Shown: positions 25,967-34,816 of the stretch, piece by piece
How positions within the stretch are numbered: the first letter of the stretch is position 1
Layout: each line of letters begins with the position of its first letter
DNA from: UBA6772 sp965183875
GTDB taxonomy: Bacteria; Bacteroidota; Bacteroidia; Flavobacteriales; UBA7430
NCBI GenBank assembly: GCA_965183875.1
Contig: CBCYMK010000018.1
Span: forward strand, 1-64,000
Reading direction: 5' to 3'
DNA length: 64,000 nucleotides
The notes under the pieces: model-generated
What the model was told of the DNA's origin: nothing
Databases searched by the model: none
What the model saw: only the letters and a program-made list of their open reading frames with translations
Translations under genes and position numbers: made by a program

Positions 25967-28105
25967 ATGATCCCACAAGGACTTAAACAAACCATCGACT
26001 TAGGAGATGGAAGAACAATTGAAATTGAAACAGGTAAATTAGCTAAACAAGCCCATGGTTCTGTAGTAGTACGTATGGGTAACACCATGCTTTTAGCTAC
26101 CGTAGTTTCTAACAAAGGAGCAAAAGAAGGTGTTAACTTCTTACCTTTAACAGTAGATTATCGCGAGAAATTTGCTGCTGATGGTCGCTACCCAGGAGGT
26201 TTCTTAAAAAGAGAAGCACGTCCTTCTGATCAAGAAATTTTAGTTATGCGTTTAGTAGACCGTGTATTACGTCCACTTTTCCCATCAGACTACCACTCAG
26301 AAACACAATTGATGATTCAATTGATGTCTTATGACAAAGATTGTATGCCAGATGCACTTGCTGGACTTGCTGCTTCAGCTTGTTTAACACTTTCAGACAT
26401 TCCTTTCGAAGGACCTATTTCTGAAGTACGTGTTGCACGTTTAGATGGTAAATTTATAGTTAACCCTAACCCAGAGCAATTAGAAGCTGCAGATATGGAC
26501 CTTATGGTAGGTGCATCTTTAGACAGTGTAGCTATGGTAGAAGGTGAAATGGATGAAGCTAGTGAAGCAGATATGATCGAAGGGATCAAAGTAGCTCACG
26601 AAGCAATTAAAATTCAATGTAAAGCACAACTAGCTTTAGCTGAAGCTATGAAAGTTGGTGCTAAAAGAGAATACTGTCACGAAGAAGCAGATGATTTAGA
26701 TCTTTTAGCTCAAGTGAGAGAAGCTTGTTACGACAAATCTTATGCCGTTGCCAAAAGTGGTAACCCAGACAAGTACGCTCGTAAAGAAGCATTTGGTGCA
26801 ATTAAAGATGATTTCTTAGCAACTTTAAGTGATGAAGATCGCGCTGCTAAATCTTTCCTTTTAGGAAAATATATTCACCAAGTAGAAAAAGACGCTGTTA
26901 GAGACGTAGTACTAAAAGAAGGTATTCGTTTAGATGGTCGTTCAACTACAGACATTCGCCCTATCTGGAGTGAAGTTGACTATTTACCCACAGTACATGG
27001 TTCTGCCGTGTTTACACGTGGTGAAACACAATCTTTATCTACCGTTACTTTAGGTACTGCCTTAGATGTAAACAGAATTGACAACGTAACTTTCCAAGGT
27101 TCGGAGAAATTCTACTTACACTACAACTTCCCTCCTTTCTCTACTGGAGAAGCTCGTCCTATTCGTGGGGTTAGCCGTAGAGAAATTGGACACGGTAACT
27201 TAGCTCAAAGAGCGCTTAAAGGAATGATCCCAGCAGAAAACCCTTACACTATCCGTATAGTATCTGAGATTTTAGAATCTAATGGTTCTTCTTCTATGGC
27301 TACCGTTTGTGCAGGTACATTAGCAATGATGGATGCAGGTATAAAAATGACAAGACCAGTTTCTGGTATTGCTATGGGATTAATTTCTGACGAAGCTACA
27401 GGTGAGTTTGCTGTACTTTCTGATATCTTAGGAGATGAAGATCACTTAGGTGATATGGACTTTAAAGTTACTGGTACCGAGAAAGGAATCACTGCTTGTC
27501 AGATGGATATTAAAGTGAAAGGTTTGTCTTACGACATCTTAACAAAAGCATTAGAGCAATCGAAAGCTGGTAGACTTCACATATTAGCGGAACTTCTTAA
27601 AACTATCGATACTCCAAGAACTGAGTTGAAGCCTTACGCTCCAAGAATTGAAATCCTTATGGTTGCTAAAGACTGTATCGGTGGAATTATTGGACCTGGT
27701 GGGAAAATCATTCAGAAGCTACAATTAGATACCGACACAACTATTACAATCGAAGAAATCGATGGTATGGGTAAAGTTGAGATCTTAGGAACAAATAAAG
27801 AAGGGATGGATGCTGCAATCGCTAAGATTAAAGAAATCGCCTTTACTCCTACTGTAGGTGAAGAATACGATGGACGTGTAAAAAACATTCAAGCTTATGG
27901 AGCATTCGTTGAGATTGCACCAGGTAAAGATGGATTATTACATATCTCAGAAATCGACCACAAACGTATCAACAATGTTGAAGACGTATTAAAAGTGGAC
28001 GATGCTGTAAAAGTTCGTATTATTGATGTAGATCAAAAAACAGGTAAAATGAAGTTTTCTAGAAAAGTTTTATTACCTAAACCTGAAGCTAATACAGCAG
28101 AATAA
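25967..28105 (+). CDS. pnp: Polyribonucleotide nucleotidyltransferase
   Basis: PNPase degrades RNA phosphorolytically from the 3' end as a trimer and can add tails. The 712 residues contain two RNase PH-like domains (first with LLATVVSNK and the FAADGRYPGGFLKREARPSD block, second with VLKEGIRLDGRSTTDIRP and LHYNFPPFSTGEARPI). A KH domain with IGPGGKIIQ and a C-terminal S1 domain with RVKNIQAYGAFVEI complete it. It is intact and of normal length, with a strong terminator after it. Confidence 0.97.
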   Translation: MIPQGLKQTIDLGDGRTIEIETGKLAKQAHGSVVVRMGNTMLLATVVSNKGAKEGVNFLPLTVDYREKFAADGRYPGGFLKREARPSDQEILVMRLVDRVLRPLFPSDYHSETQLMIQLMSYDKDCMPDALAGLAASACLTLSDIPFEGPISEVRVARLDGKFIVNPNPEQLEAADMDLMVGASLDSVAMVEGEMDEASEADMIEGIKVAHEAIKIQCKAQLALAEAMKVGAKREYCHEEADDLDLLAQVREACYDKSYAVAKSGNPDKYARKEAFGAIKDDFLATLSDEDRAAKSFLLGKYIHQVEKDAVRDVVLKEGIRLDGRSTTDIRPIWSEVDYLPTVHGSAVFTRGETQSLSTVTLGTALDVNRIDNVTFQGSEKFYLHYNFPPFSTGEARPIRGVSRREIGHGNLAQRALKGMIPAENPYTIRIVSEILESNGSSSMATVCAGTLAMMDAGIKMTRPVSGIAMGLISDEATGEFAVLSDILGDEDHLGDMDFKVTGTEKGITACQMDIKVKGLSYDILTKALEQSKAGRLHILAELLKTIDTPRTELKPYAPRIEILMVAKDCIGGIIGPGGKIIQKLQLDTDTTITIEEIDGMGKVEILGTNKEGMDAAIAKIKEIAFTPTVGEEYDGRVKNIQAYGAFVEIAPGKDGLLHISEIDHKRINNVEDVLKVDDAVKVRIIDVDQKTGKMKFSRKVLLPKPEANTAE

Positions 28106-28123
28106 TTTTTGCTTATTTCATAC

Positions 28124-28157
28124 AAATCCTCTCGTGCAAACGAGGGGATTTTTTTAT
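28124..28157 (+). terminator. Rho-independent terminator after pnp
   Basis: AAATCCTCTCG pairs with CGAGGGGATTT (one T-G position) around a TGCAAA loop and is followed by a T tract. Confidence 0.9.
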
Positions 28158-28166
28158 TTTTAAAAA

Positions 28167-28793
28167 ATGAAATCTAAAACCTATATCATTGGAATTGCTG
28201 GCGCTAGTGGATCTGGTAAAACAACCTTTGCAGCTAATCTTGCTAAAAAATTCTCACTAGAGCAAGTCTTACTTCTTACTCAAGACTCCTACTATAAAGA
28301 TTTAAGCGAATTAACCATTCCTGAAAGAGCCAAGCAGAACTTTGATCACCCAGACTCTTTAGACTTTAAACTACTTAAAGAACACTTAATACAGCTAAAA
28401 GCAGGGATAAATATCCAACAGCCTATTTACGATTTCAATATCCATGCAAGATTATCAAACACTATAACTGTAATTCCCAAACAATTAATTATTGTTGAAG
28501 GAACACTTCTATTGAGTCAAAAAGAACTTTTAAAAGAATTTAATACTTCAGTTTATATTGAACTGGACCAAGAAATATGTTTAGAAAGGCGTATTAAAAG
28601 AGATATAGCTGAAAGAGGTAGAACCAAAGAAGAAGTATTATTACAATACCGTACTACTGTAGCACCCATGTATGAGAAATTTATAAAACCGAGTTCCTTA
28701 CATGCAAAAAATGTATATCAGGGCATCAATAACTCCTTGGAATTAGAGAAAACTTACCTACAAATAGTAGCTGAATTAAAAAATAGAACATAA
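28167..28793 (+). CDS. udk: Uridine kinase
   Basis: Phosphorylates uridine and cytidine in pyrimidine salvage. The 208-residue P-loop kinase has Walker A GASGSGKTTF at residues 11-20, the QDSYYKDLSEL and NFDHPDSLDF substrate block, YDFNIHARL, and the ERRIKRDIAERGR lid region. Length and motifs are normal. It lies between pnp and rpoD, in its own orientation-matched slot. Confidence 0.93.
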   Translation: MKSKTYIIGIAGASGSGKTTFAANLAKKFSLEQVLLLTQDSYYKDLSELTIPERAKQNFDHPDSLDFKLLKEHLIQLKAGINIQQPIYDFNIHARLSNTITVIPKQLIIVEGTLLLSQKELLKEFNTSVYIELDQEICLERRIKRDIAERGRTKEEVLLQYRTTVAPMYEKFIKPSSLHAKNVYQGINNSLELEKTYLQIVAELKNRT

Positions 28794-28870
28794 AATTTAT
28801 ACTAATTGTAACCTTTTAAACATATGGTTCGTATAAAAGTAAAGATCAAACTAATTTAAAACTTCGCAAT

Positions 28871-29734
28871 ATGCGTCAACTGAAGATTACCAAACAGGTA
28901 ACTAACCGTGAAACTGCCTCCCTAGATAAATACTTACAAGAAATTGGTAAAGTAGATTTAATTACTGCTGAAGAGGAAGTTGAGTTAGCTCAACGTATTC
29001 GCGAAGGTGATCAAATTGCACTGGAGAAATTAACAAAAGCAAATTTGCGTTTTGTGGTTTCTGTTGCTAAACAATACCAAAATCAAGGTCTTTCATTACC
29101 CGATTTAATTAATGAGGGTAATTTAGGTTTAATTAAAGCTGCACAACGTTTTGATGAAACTCGTGGATTTAAGTTTATCTCTTATGCTGTTTGGTGGATT
29201 CGTCAATCTATACTCCAGGCACTAGCGGAACAGTCACGTATTGTTCGTCTTCCTTTAAATAAAATTGGGTCGATCAACAAAATTAACAAAGCTTACGCTT
29301 CTATAGAACAAGAAGAAGAACGCGCACCTTCAGCAAATGAAATCGCTACTTTCTTAGATATGAGCGAATCTGATGTTAAAGAGTCACAAAGAAACTCGGG
29401 TCGTCACGTATCGATGGATGCTCCCCTTGTTGAAGGTGAAGATTCTAACCTTTACGATGTATTGCGTTCTGGAGAGAGTCCAAACCCAGATCGTGAGCTT
29501 TTAAACGCTTCCTTAAGTATAGAAATCGAAAGAGCACTAGAAACTCTTACTCCTCGTGAAGCCGATGTAATTAGACTTTATTTTGGTTTAGAGAGCAAGC
29601 AGTCTTTAACTCTAGAAGAAATTGGTGAACGTTTTGATCTTACTAGAGAGAGAGTACGTCAAATTAAAGAAAAAGCGATTCGTAGATTAAAACACGTTTC
29701 GAGAAGTAAAATATTAAAAACCTATTTAGGTTAA
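28871..29734 (+). CDS. rpoD: Primary RNA polymerase sigma factor (sigma-70 type, short Bacteroidota form)
   Basis: The 287-residue housekeeping sigma factor lacks the long N-terminal regions of the E. coli protein, as is usual in Bacteroidota. Region 1.2 (SLDKYLQEIGKVDLIT), region 2 with DLINEGNLGLIKAAQRFDE and YAVWWIRQ, region 3, and the region 4 helix-turn-helix LTLEEIGERFDLTRERVRQI are all present. This sigma recognises the TTG/TAnnTTTG promoters seen across this window. Confidence 0.96.
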   Translation: MRQLKITKQVTNRETASLDKYLQEIGKVDLITAEEEVELAQRIREGDQIALEKLTKANLRFVVSVAKQYQNQGLSLPDLINEGNLGLIKAAQRFDETRGFKFISYAVWWIRQSILQALAEQSRIVRLPLNKIGSINKINKAYASIEQEEERAPSANEIATFLDMSESDVKESQRNSGRHVSMDAPLVEGEDSNLYDVLRSGESPNPDRELLNASLSIEIERALETLTPREADVIRLYFGLESKQSLTLEEIGERFDLTRERVRQIKEKAIRRLKHVSRSKILKTYLG

Positions 29735-29739
29735 TTTGA

Positions 29740-29766
29740 AAGAAGGCTTAGGCCTTCTTTTTTTTT
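29740..29766 (+). terminator. Rho-independent terminator after rpoD
   Basis: AAGAAGGC and GCCTTCTT form an 8-base stem with a TTAG loop, followed by a long T run, directly after the rpoD stop. Confidence 0.9.
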
Positions 29767-29783
29767 ATTTAAAACAAAAGCAT

Positions 29784-30434
29784 ATGTCACATTTAATTGC
29801 CCCTTCTGTATTAGCTGCAGACTTTGCCAATATCCAAAGAGACTTCGAAATGATAAACGAATCTGAAGCAGATTGGTTTCATATAGATGTAATGGACGGT
29901 GTATTTGTTCCGAATATCTCCTTTGGTATGCCTGTAATAGCTGCAATGAAAAAGCATGCTAAAAAAACAATGGATGTACACTTAATGATCGTTAATCCAG
30001 ATCAGTACATAAAAACATTTAAAGAAATCGGTGCTGATATACTTACAGTACATTACGAAGCTTGTACCCACCTACATAGAACACTTCAAGCTATTAAAGC
30101 AGAAGGGATGCAAGCTGGTGTAGCATTAAACCCACATACACCAGTACATTTACTAGAAGATATTATTGCAGACATCGATTTAGTATGTATTATGTCTGTA
30201 AACCCCGGCTTTGGTGGACAATCATTTATTGAAAATACCTATACCAAAGTAGCTCAATTAAAAGATCTAATTATAAAGAAAGGGGCTTCTACAAAAATTG
30301 AAATCGACGGTGGAGTAACGATTCATAATGCTAAGAAATTGATTGATGCAGGAGCTGATGTATTAGTAGCTGGAAGCTTTGTGTTTAAATCTGATGACCC
30401 AAAACAAACAATTAAAGAATTAAAAGCAGTTTAA
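29784..30434 (+). CDS. rpe: Ribulose-phosphate 3-epimerase
   Basis: Interconverts ribulose 5-phosphate and xylulose 5-phosphate in the pentose phosphate pathway. The start is set at the ATG at 29784 (MSHLIAPSVLAADFANIQ), since an upstream in-frame start would read through the rpoD terminator. The 216-residue TIM barrel shows HIDVMDGVFVPNIS, DVHLMI, VNPGFGGQSF and EIDGGV. It is followed by a clear terminator. Confidence 0.95.
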   Translation: MSHLIAPSVLAADFANIQRDFEMINESEADWFHIDVMDGVFVPNISFGMPVIAAMKKHAKKTMDVHLMIVNPDQYIKTFKEIGADILTVHYEACTHLHRTLQAIKAEGMQAGVALNPHTPVHLLEDIIADIDLVCIMSVNPGFGGQSFIENTYTKVAQLKDLIIKKGASTKIEIDGGVTIHNAKKLIDAGADVLVAGSFVFKSDDPKQTIKELKAV

Positions 30435-30452
30435 ATGCTAACACCATTAATT

Positions 30453-30480
30453 AAAAGGGCTACAATTGTAGCCCTTTTTT
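30453..30480 (+). terminator. Rho-independent terminator after rpe
   Basis: AAAAGGGCTAC pairs perfectly with GTAGCCCTTTT around an AATT loop and ends in a T run. Confidence 0.93.
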
Positions 30481-30486
30481 TATATG

Positions 30487-30547
30487 AAAAAAGAGCTACA
30501 TAAATGCAGCTCTCTTAAAAACTCTAAATCCCCCCCAGGATTATTGT
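30487..30547 (-). ncRNA. Small-RNA-like unit 1 of a tandem array
   Basis: On the minus strand a promoter -7 element (TATATTTG at 30552-30559) is followed within about 5 bases by a conserved segment with CAATAATCC, a TG7 run and GATTTAGAGTTT. A hairpin follows (AGAGCT...AGCTCT) running into six T residues at 30492-30487. This predicts a transcript of about 60 nt. A TTG at -33 distance (20 bases upstream of the -7 element) is present. No plausible protein is encoded. Unit 2 shares the core nearly base for base. Confidence 0.7.
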
Positions 30548-30551
30548 TACT

Positions 30552-30559
30552 CAAATATA
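30552..30559 (-). promoter_or_regulatory. Promoter -7 element of small-RNA unit 1
   Basis: Reads TATATTTG on the minus strand, with TTG 20 bases further upstream. The block upstream of it (TACCTATT and TAAATTTGAGT) is also shared with unit 2. Confidence 0.65.
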
Positions 30560-30656
30560 TAACTAATTAGATGTGATTGCAATAGGTAGAATTACTCAAA
30601 TTTAGATCTAGCATCATAAACATCAGATTATCAAATCGATGAGTAAATTTTAAAAC

Positions 30657-30719
30657 TAAAAAAGACCTACATAAATGCAGGCCCTTAATAAACTCTAAAT
30701 CCCCCCCAGGATTATTGAT
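30657..30719 (-). ncRNA. Small-RNA-like unit 2 of a tandem array
   Basis: Second copy, 172 bases from unit 1 (promoter to promoter). It has the same CAATAATCC, TG7 and GATTTAGAGTTTA core. Its terminator stem is GGCCT...AGGTC where unit 1 has GAGCT...AGCTC. The paired changes keep the stem, with G-U allowed in RNA, which argues for selection on structure. A run of T residues follows. About 62 nt is predicted. Confidence 0.7.
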
Positions 30720-30723
30720 TAAT

Positions 30724-30731
30724 CAAATATA
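30724..30731 (-). promoter_or_regulatory. Promoter -7 element of small-RNA unit 2
   Basis: Reads TATATTTG on the minus strand, identical to the element of unit 1 and at the same distance from the conserved RNA core. Confidence 0.65.
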
Positions 30732-30829
30732 AAGCTAAACAACTAAAAATGAAATAGGTAAGTTCACTCAAATTTACCAGACAAAATTCTATGGTAGAAA
30801 TAAAACAATAGCTTGAACTAATTAAAAAC

Positions 30830-30857
30830 AAAAAAGACCTGGATAAATACAGATCTA
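30830..30857 (-). terminator. Degenerate third copy: terminator hairpin only
   Basis: AGATCT...AGGTCT with the same TATTTAT-type loop and T tail repeats the terminator of units 1 and 2 at about the same spacing. The G7 core and a matching promoter are absent, so this is a remnant or highly diverged copy. The rest of the 30435-30919 gap holds no gene. Confidence 0.5.
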
Positions 30858-30919
30858 TAGTAAAAGCTAAGGGTTCTATACAGTTACAAAAACATTATAA
30901 TAGTAAGCATAACAGAAGA

Positions 30920-31309
30920 TTATCTCTTTATTATCTCTATAAGCTCTGTGGTTGAGATAGAAGGAGTTCTATCTAGATACACAACATCACAGATAGATTT
31001 AAACTCATCAAAACGACCTTTCCAGTCATCTCCCATAACCAACACATCCGCTTTGTACTTTTTTATGTATTCTGCCTTCAGCTCTAAAGACTCCTCAAAA
31101 AAGACTTCATCAGCGGCTTTTAATGCAGAGACAATACGCAACCTACTCTCTTGTGGGCAAACTGGATACTTTTGTTTTTTACTGTAATTTAACTTATCCG
31201 AAGAGATACCTATGATAAGATAATCCCCTTGGGCTTTTGCACGTTCGATAATATTTAAATGTCCGATATGAAATAAGTCGAATGTTCCGAAAGTGATTAC
31301 TCTACGCAT
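30920..31309 (-). CDS. TagD-like cytidylyltransferase (glycerol-3-phosphate cytidylyltransferase type)
   Basis: A 129-residue nucleotidyltransferase that would activate a polyol or amino-alcohol phosphate with CTP for glycan synthesis. Landmarks are the N-terminal TFGTFDLFHIGHLNIIERA with the HxGH active site, the RLRIVSAL helix, VMGDDWKGRFDEF, and the C-terminal STTELI. All match the TagD subgroup. It lies at the end of the surface-glycan cluster, about 100 bases after the flippase gene on the same strand. Confidence 0.85.
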   Translation of the reverse strand: MRRVITFGTFDLFHIGHLNIIERAKAQGDYLIIGISSDKLNYSKKQKYPVCPQESRLRIVSALKAADEVFFEESLELKAEYIKKYKADVLVMGDDWKGRFDEFKSICDVVYLDRTPSISTTELIEIIKR

Positions 31310-31407
31310 AAGTAAGATTTAATATGGGTTATTTTTCAGCTCGCAAATATCGGTAAAACATACAGATTGAGCCTAGTAGAATGGAAAGTTATTTCTTTAA
31401 GCTTAAT

Positions 31408-32883
31408 TTAACCAACAAACTTATTCTTAAGTTCATACATCAAATTGTATAAGTCTATAGAAATTTTAAATCGGTAATGCAATACACAGAAAACTATAAC
31501 TATTAGAAAACTCCTTAGGAATATGTTTAATAGTGGCTCGTTAAAACTGAAAGGAATATATACTAGTATAGAATATACAAAAACACTTATAGCAACACCT
31601 TTAAGGTAATTTAAATTAAATGGAGAAAAGCCAAACCACTTTTTTAATAAAAAACACTTAATAAAATTATAACATATTATAGACACAGAGGTAGCAAAAG
31701 CAGCACCTTCGATGCCATACTTAGGGATAAATATTAAATTAGTAGAAATGGTTAATACAATGAGAATCATATTAATATATAAATCGTATTTGTATTTTTT
31801 AGAGGTCACAATAAGCCCACCATTTAAGCCACATGAAGTATCAATAAGCTTAGACAATCCAAGGAATAAAAAAACATATTTTATTCCTTGATACTTAAGT
31901 GGAACTAATAATAGTATATCATCAATATTTAGCCATATACCAATAAATACAGCAGAACCAAAAATCATCTGATTAAGCGCACTCTTAGAGTAGAGACTCT
32001 GAACTTCATCTAGCTTATTTGAATTCCAAGCTTTAGCTAATAAGGGTTTACCTATTTGCATAATAGATCGAGCTGGAATTTGTATAAGCACAGCCATATA
32101 TAAAGCAACCGAATAATAAGCTACATTGTTTAAGTCTTGAAAATAGGCCAACATCAACAAATCTACACGGTTCACTAAAATTGTAGCTGAAACAGTAAAT
32201 AGCGTTACAAAACCGTAGTTAAGCATTTTTTTTGCCAGCTTATTTTCAGGCACTAACTTAAAGCCAAAAGAGAATTTAAACAACTTATTATAAACTAAGT
32301 AGCTAATAAGTATAAACACATTTATGCTATATGCAGAAATCCAAAAGAGCATAAAATTGTCAAAATTTAAAATCTCAACATAGTAGCAGATAAGTAATAG
32401 TAATGTAAACGCCCTTATAAGTAATTCCTTTAAAAAGGATGGAATAACTGTTTGAAGCTCAGCACGCGAGAGTCCATGCATGATCTCAAAAACAACAAAT
32501 AATGTAATTAAAGGAATTACATAATGTTGGTAGCTACTAAATAAATCATTTTGTATACCATAAGAGTTAAACGCTAAGTCGCCCCAAAAGAAATAAAATA
32601 AGTATAAAAGGAATAATGAAAGAAGTGGGATTTGAGTAATTATCCTATAAATAAAAACTTTTTGATTTTTAAAGCTTGGAAAAAACTGAATGATCACATT
32701 AGGGATCCCAAAATGAGCAAACTGACTTACTAAAGTAGCTATAGACAGCAGCAGTAAAATTAAGCCATGTTTTCCAGGACCAAAAACTCTTGGGTAAACA
32801 AACATCGTATTTATAGCCCCTATAAGTATCCCTATATAAGTGATACTAGCTATTTTAATACCTTGTTTTTGTACTACTCCCAT
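31408..32883 (-). CDS. Polysaccharide flippase (Wzx / MATE-like oligosaccharide exporter)
   Basis: A 491-residue membrane protein with about 12-14 predicted transmembrane helices and a pattern typical of lipid-linked oligosaccharide flippases: IASITYIGILIGAINTMFVYPRVFG at the start, a GFVTLFTVSATILVNRVDLLMLAYF segment, and IEGAAFATSVSIICYNFIKCFLL. It would move lipid-linked glycan units across the inner membrane. It begins one base after the sulfotransferase-like gene. Confidence 0.85.
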   Translation of the reverse strand: MGVVQKQGIKIASITYIGILIGAINTMFVYPRVFGPGKHGLILLLLSIATLVSQFAHFGIPNVIIQFFPSFKNQKVFIYRIITQIPLLSLFLLYLFYFFWGDLAFNSYGIQNDLFSSYQHYVIPLITLFVVFEIMHGLSRAELQTVIPSFLKELLIRAFTLLLLICYYVEILNFDNFMLFWISAYSINVFILISYLVYNKLFKFSFGFKLVPENKLAKKMLNYGFVTLFTVSATILVNRVDLLMLAYFQDLNNVAYYSVALYMAVLIQIPARSIMQIGKPLLAKAWNSNKLDEVQSLYSKSALNQMIFGSAVFIGIWLNIDDILLLVPLKYQGIKYVFLFLGLSKLIDTSCGLNGGLIVTSKKYKYDLYINMILIVLTISTNLIFIPKYGIEGAAFATSVSIICYNFIKCFLLKKWFGFSPFNLNYLKGVAISVFVYSILVYIPFSFNEPLLNIFLRSFLIVIVFCVLHYRFKISIDLYNLMYELKNKFVG

Positions 32884-32884
32884 A

Positions 32885-33511
32885 CTACCTATTTACTTTA
32901 AATAAATTATTCTTAATCCCTAAAATGAACAACTTTACTTTATAGGAAAAGTCACTGTTGCTAGACCTAGATAGATTGTGTTTTTGTTTTAAGGCAATTA
33001 ATGCATTCTGTCTATTCTCAGTATAACCTAATTGATCTAAAAAGGCGATGAAGTCAGCTTCTAAATGCTCTAATCGAACAACACATTTTTTATTTTTATC
33101 TTTTAAAAAATGTATAATATTTTCATTTACAGTTGTACAATAATCTTCAGAAAAAGCATAGCGCTCATCAGACGAAATAGTTTGAAAAGGTTTAGTGAGT
33201 ATACCCTCAGTAAAAGTCCTTACAATACTTCCAACGTGGAACCATCGACGATTGTAACTATTTGCCGTCTCGTGAACATCTCGAGTCATATGTACATAAA
33301 ATGCATCATCTCCGTACTTTTCATCTAAGCGACCTAAAAACCAAGCCAATCTATTGTCAGCTTCAATGTGATTATTTGGAAAGTTAACACGTTCTTTCCC
33401 AAGAGAGGAAATTTTAGTTTCATGACCAGAAGTATAACCTGACAACTCACTACAAGCCCTGCTTATTGACATGGAACCACATCTACCAGTACATAAAATA
33501 AATACATTCAT
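32885..33511 (-). CDS. Sulfotransferase-like P-loop protein
   Basis: A 208-residue protein with the 5'-phosphosulfate-binding loop LCTGRCGSMSISRACSE near the N terminus and a later HMTRDVHETANSYNRR stretch that resembles the 3'-phosphate-binding region (RDPxxxxxS-like). Sulfotransferases move sulfate from PAPS to sugars or lipids, so it may sulfate the glycan made here. The sequence is short for the family, and the acceptor is unknown. It heads the minus-strand operon; the divergent plus-strand operon starts 64 bases away. Confidence 0.65.
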   Translation of the reverse strand: MNVFILCTGRCGSMSISRACSELSGYTSGHETKISSLGKERVNFPNNHIEADNRLAWFLGRLDEKYGDDAFYVHMTRDVHETANSYNRRWFHVGSIVRTFTEGILTKPFQTISSDERYAFSEDYCTTVNENIIHFLKDKNKKCVVRLEHLEADFIAFLDQLGYTENRQNALIALKQKHNLSRSSNSDFSYKVKLFILGIKNNLFKVNR

Positions 33512-33574
33512 ACCTCTTGCTGTTAATCGATTTCTCAGTAAAAAAAACTATTTTAGACCCACTTAAAAGGGGCT

Positions 33575-34816
33575 ATGAAATTTCTACTTATTACATATTA
33601 TTTTGGTGACACTACTGATGTAGGAGCACAAAGATGGAATAAAAATATTAAATACATTCAAAACTTAGGTTGGGAACCTGTAGTATTTACATTTAACCAA
33701 CCAAGTACTTCTTTAAATGATATAGAAATCATTAATAATAAGACTGTTGAACCAAACTCCATTTATAAATCCTTTTTCCAAAAAAATGTACCTTCTGATA
33801 TTCTCAGCAGTAAAAAGACAACTTTTCTCACAAAATTACTGGTATTTATAAGAGCCAATTTTTTCATCCCTGACTCCAGATTATTAACGATACAATCATC
33901 TAAAAGAATCCTACGAAAAAGATTGTTACAAAATGACATCGATCTTATTGTTTCTACGGGTCCGCCTCACAGTATGCATTTAATTGCTAATGCTCTGAAA
34001 AATGAATTTAAAATCCCATGGATAAGCGATTTTAGAGACCCTTGGACTGGGATAGAGTATTTTGCAAACCTACCCCTACTCCCCTTCTCGAAATGGATTC
34101 ATAGAAGCCTGGAAAAAAAGGTTTTAAACTCTAGTGATTATACGATTACCGTTAGTAATTCTTGGGCAAAACACCTGACTGAGCTAGGAGCAAAAAAAAC
34201 TAAGGTGATCTATAACGGCTTCGACACAGAAGACTTTAAAGGAAAAGCGAACTCGAAGAAAGGAATTTCAATTGCACATTTTGGAACTTTCCCGCAAACC
34301 AGAAACCATTCAAAATTATGGGATGCATTAGACAAATGGGCGAATACTCCTGAAAAAATGAACCTATTAAGCTTCGACTTTTATGGGTATGTATATGACG
34401 ATTTCGAACATGAGCTAAACAGATTTGCTGTGAGTGATTGTGCTTCGATTATAAAATCGATCCCACACAAAGAAGCAACCCTTAAAATGTTGGAATATAC
34501 TTTCTTGTACTTGAGTCTAAGTGACACCTCTTTATCTGAAGGAAGAATACCTCTAAAGTTTTATGAATATCTAGCTACAGGAACTAAAATTATTGCAACA
34601 GGAAAAAAGAATACCGATTTATCAAAATTGATTACAGAACTCGATTGTGGATATTATATTAATTATGGAGAAGAAGATAAATTAATAGAAATTTTAAACA
34701 AGCAACTAAACCCTAGTACAGACACAATAAGTACAGCTAAAATAGAAGTCAATAAATTCTCAAAAGAGGAACAAGCTAAAGAGTACGTAGAACTATTTAA
34801 TCAAGCTACCCAATGA
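33575..34816 (+). CDS. Glycosyltransferase, GT4-like (GT-B fold)
   Basis: A 413-residue GT-B type enzyme. The N-terminal domain begins KFLLITYYFGDTTDVGAQRW. The donor-binding C-terminal domain has VIYNGFDTEDF, ISIAHFGTF and the E-x7-E-like stretch SEGRIPLKFYEYLATGTKII. It would add a sugar to a lipid-linked acceptor on the cytoplasmic face. The stop overlaps the following GT2 gene by four bases (ATGA). Confidence 0.87.
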   Translation: MKFLLITYYFGDTTDVGAQRWNKNIKYIQNLGWEPVVFTFNQPSTSLNDIEIINNKTVEPNSIYKSFFQKNVPSDILSSKKTTFLTKLLVFIRANFFIPDSRLLTIQSSKRILRKRLLQNDIDLIVSTGPPHSMHLIANALKNEFKIPWISDFRDPWTGIEYFANLPLLPFSKWIHRSLEKKVLNSSDYTITVSNSWAKHLTELGAKKTKVIYNGFDTEDFKGKANSKKGISIAHFGTFPQTRNHSKLWDALDKWANTPEKMNLLSFDFYGYVYDDFEHELNRFAVSDCASIIKSIPHKEATLKMLEYTFLYLSLSDTSLSEGRIPLKFYEYLATGTKIIATGKKNTDLSKLITELDCGYYINYGEEDKLIEILNKQLNPSTDTISTAKIEVNKFSKEEQAKEYVELFNQATQ

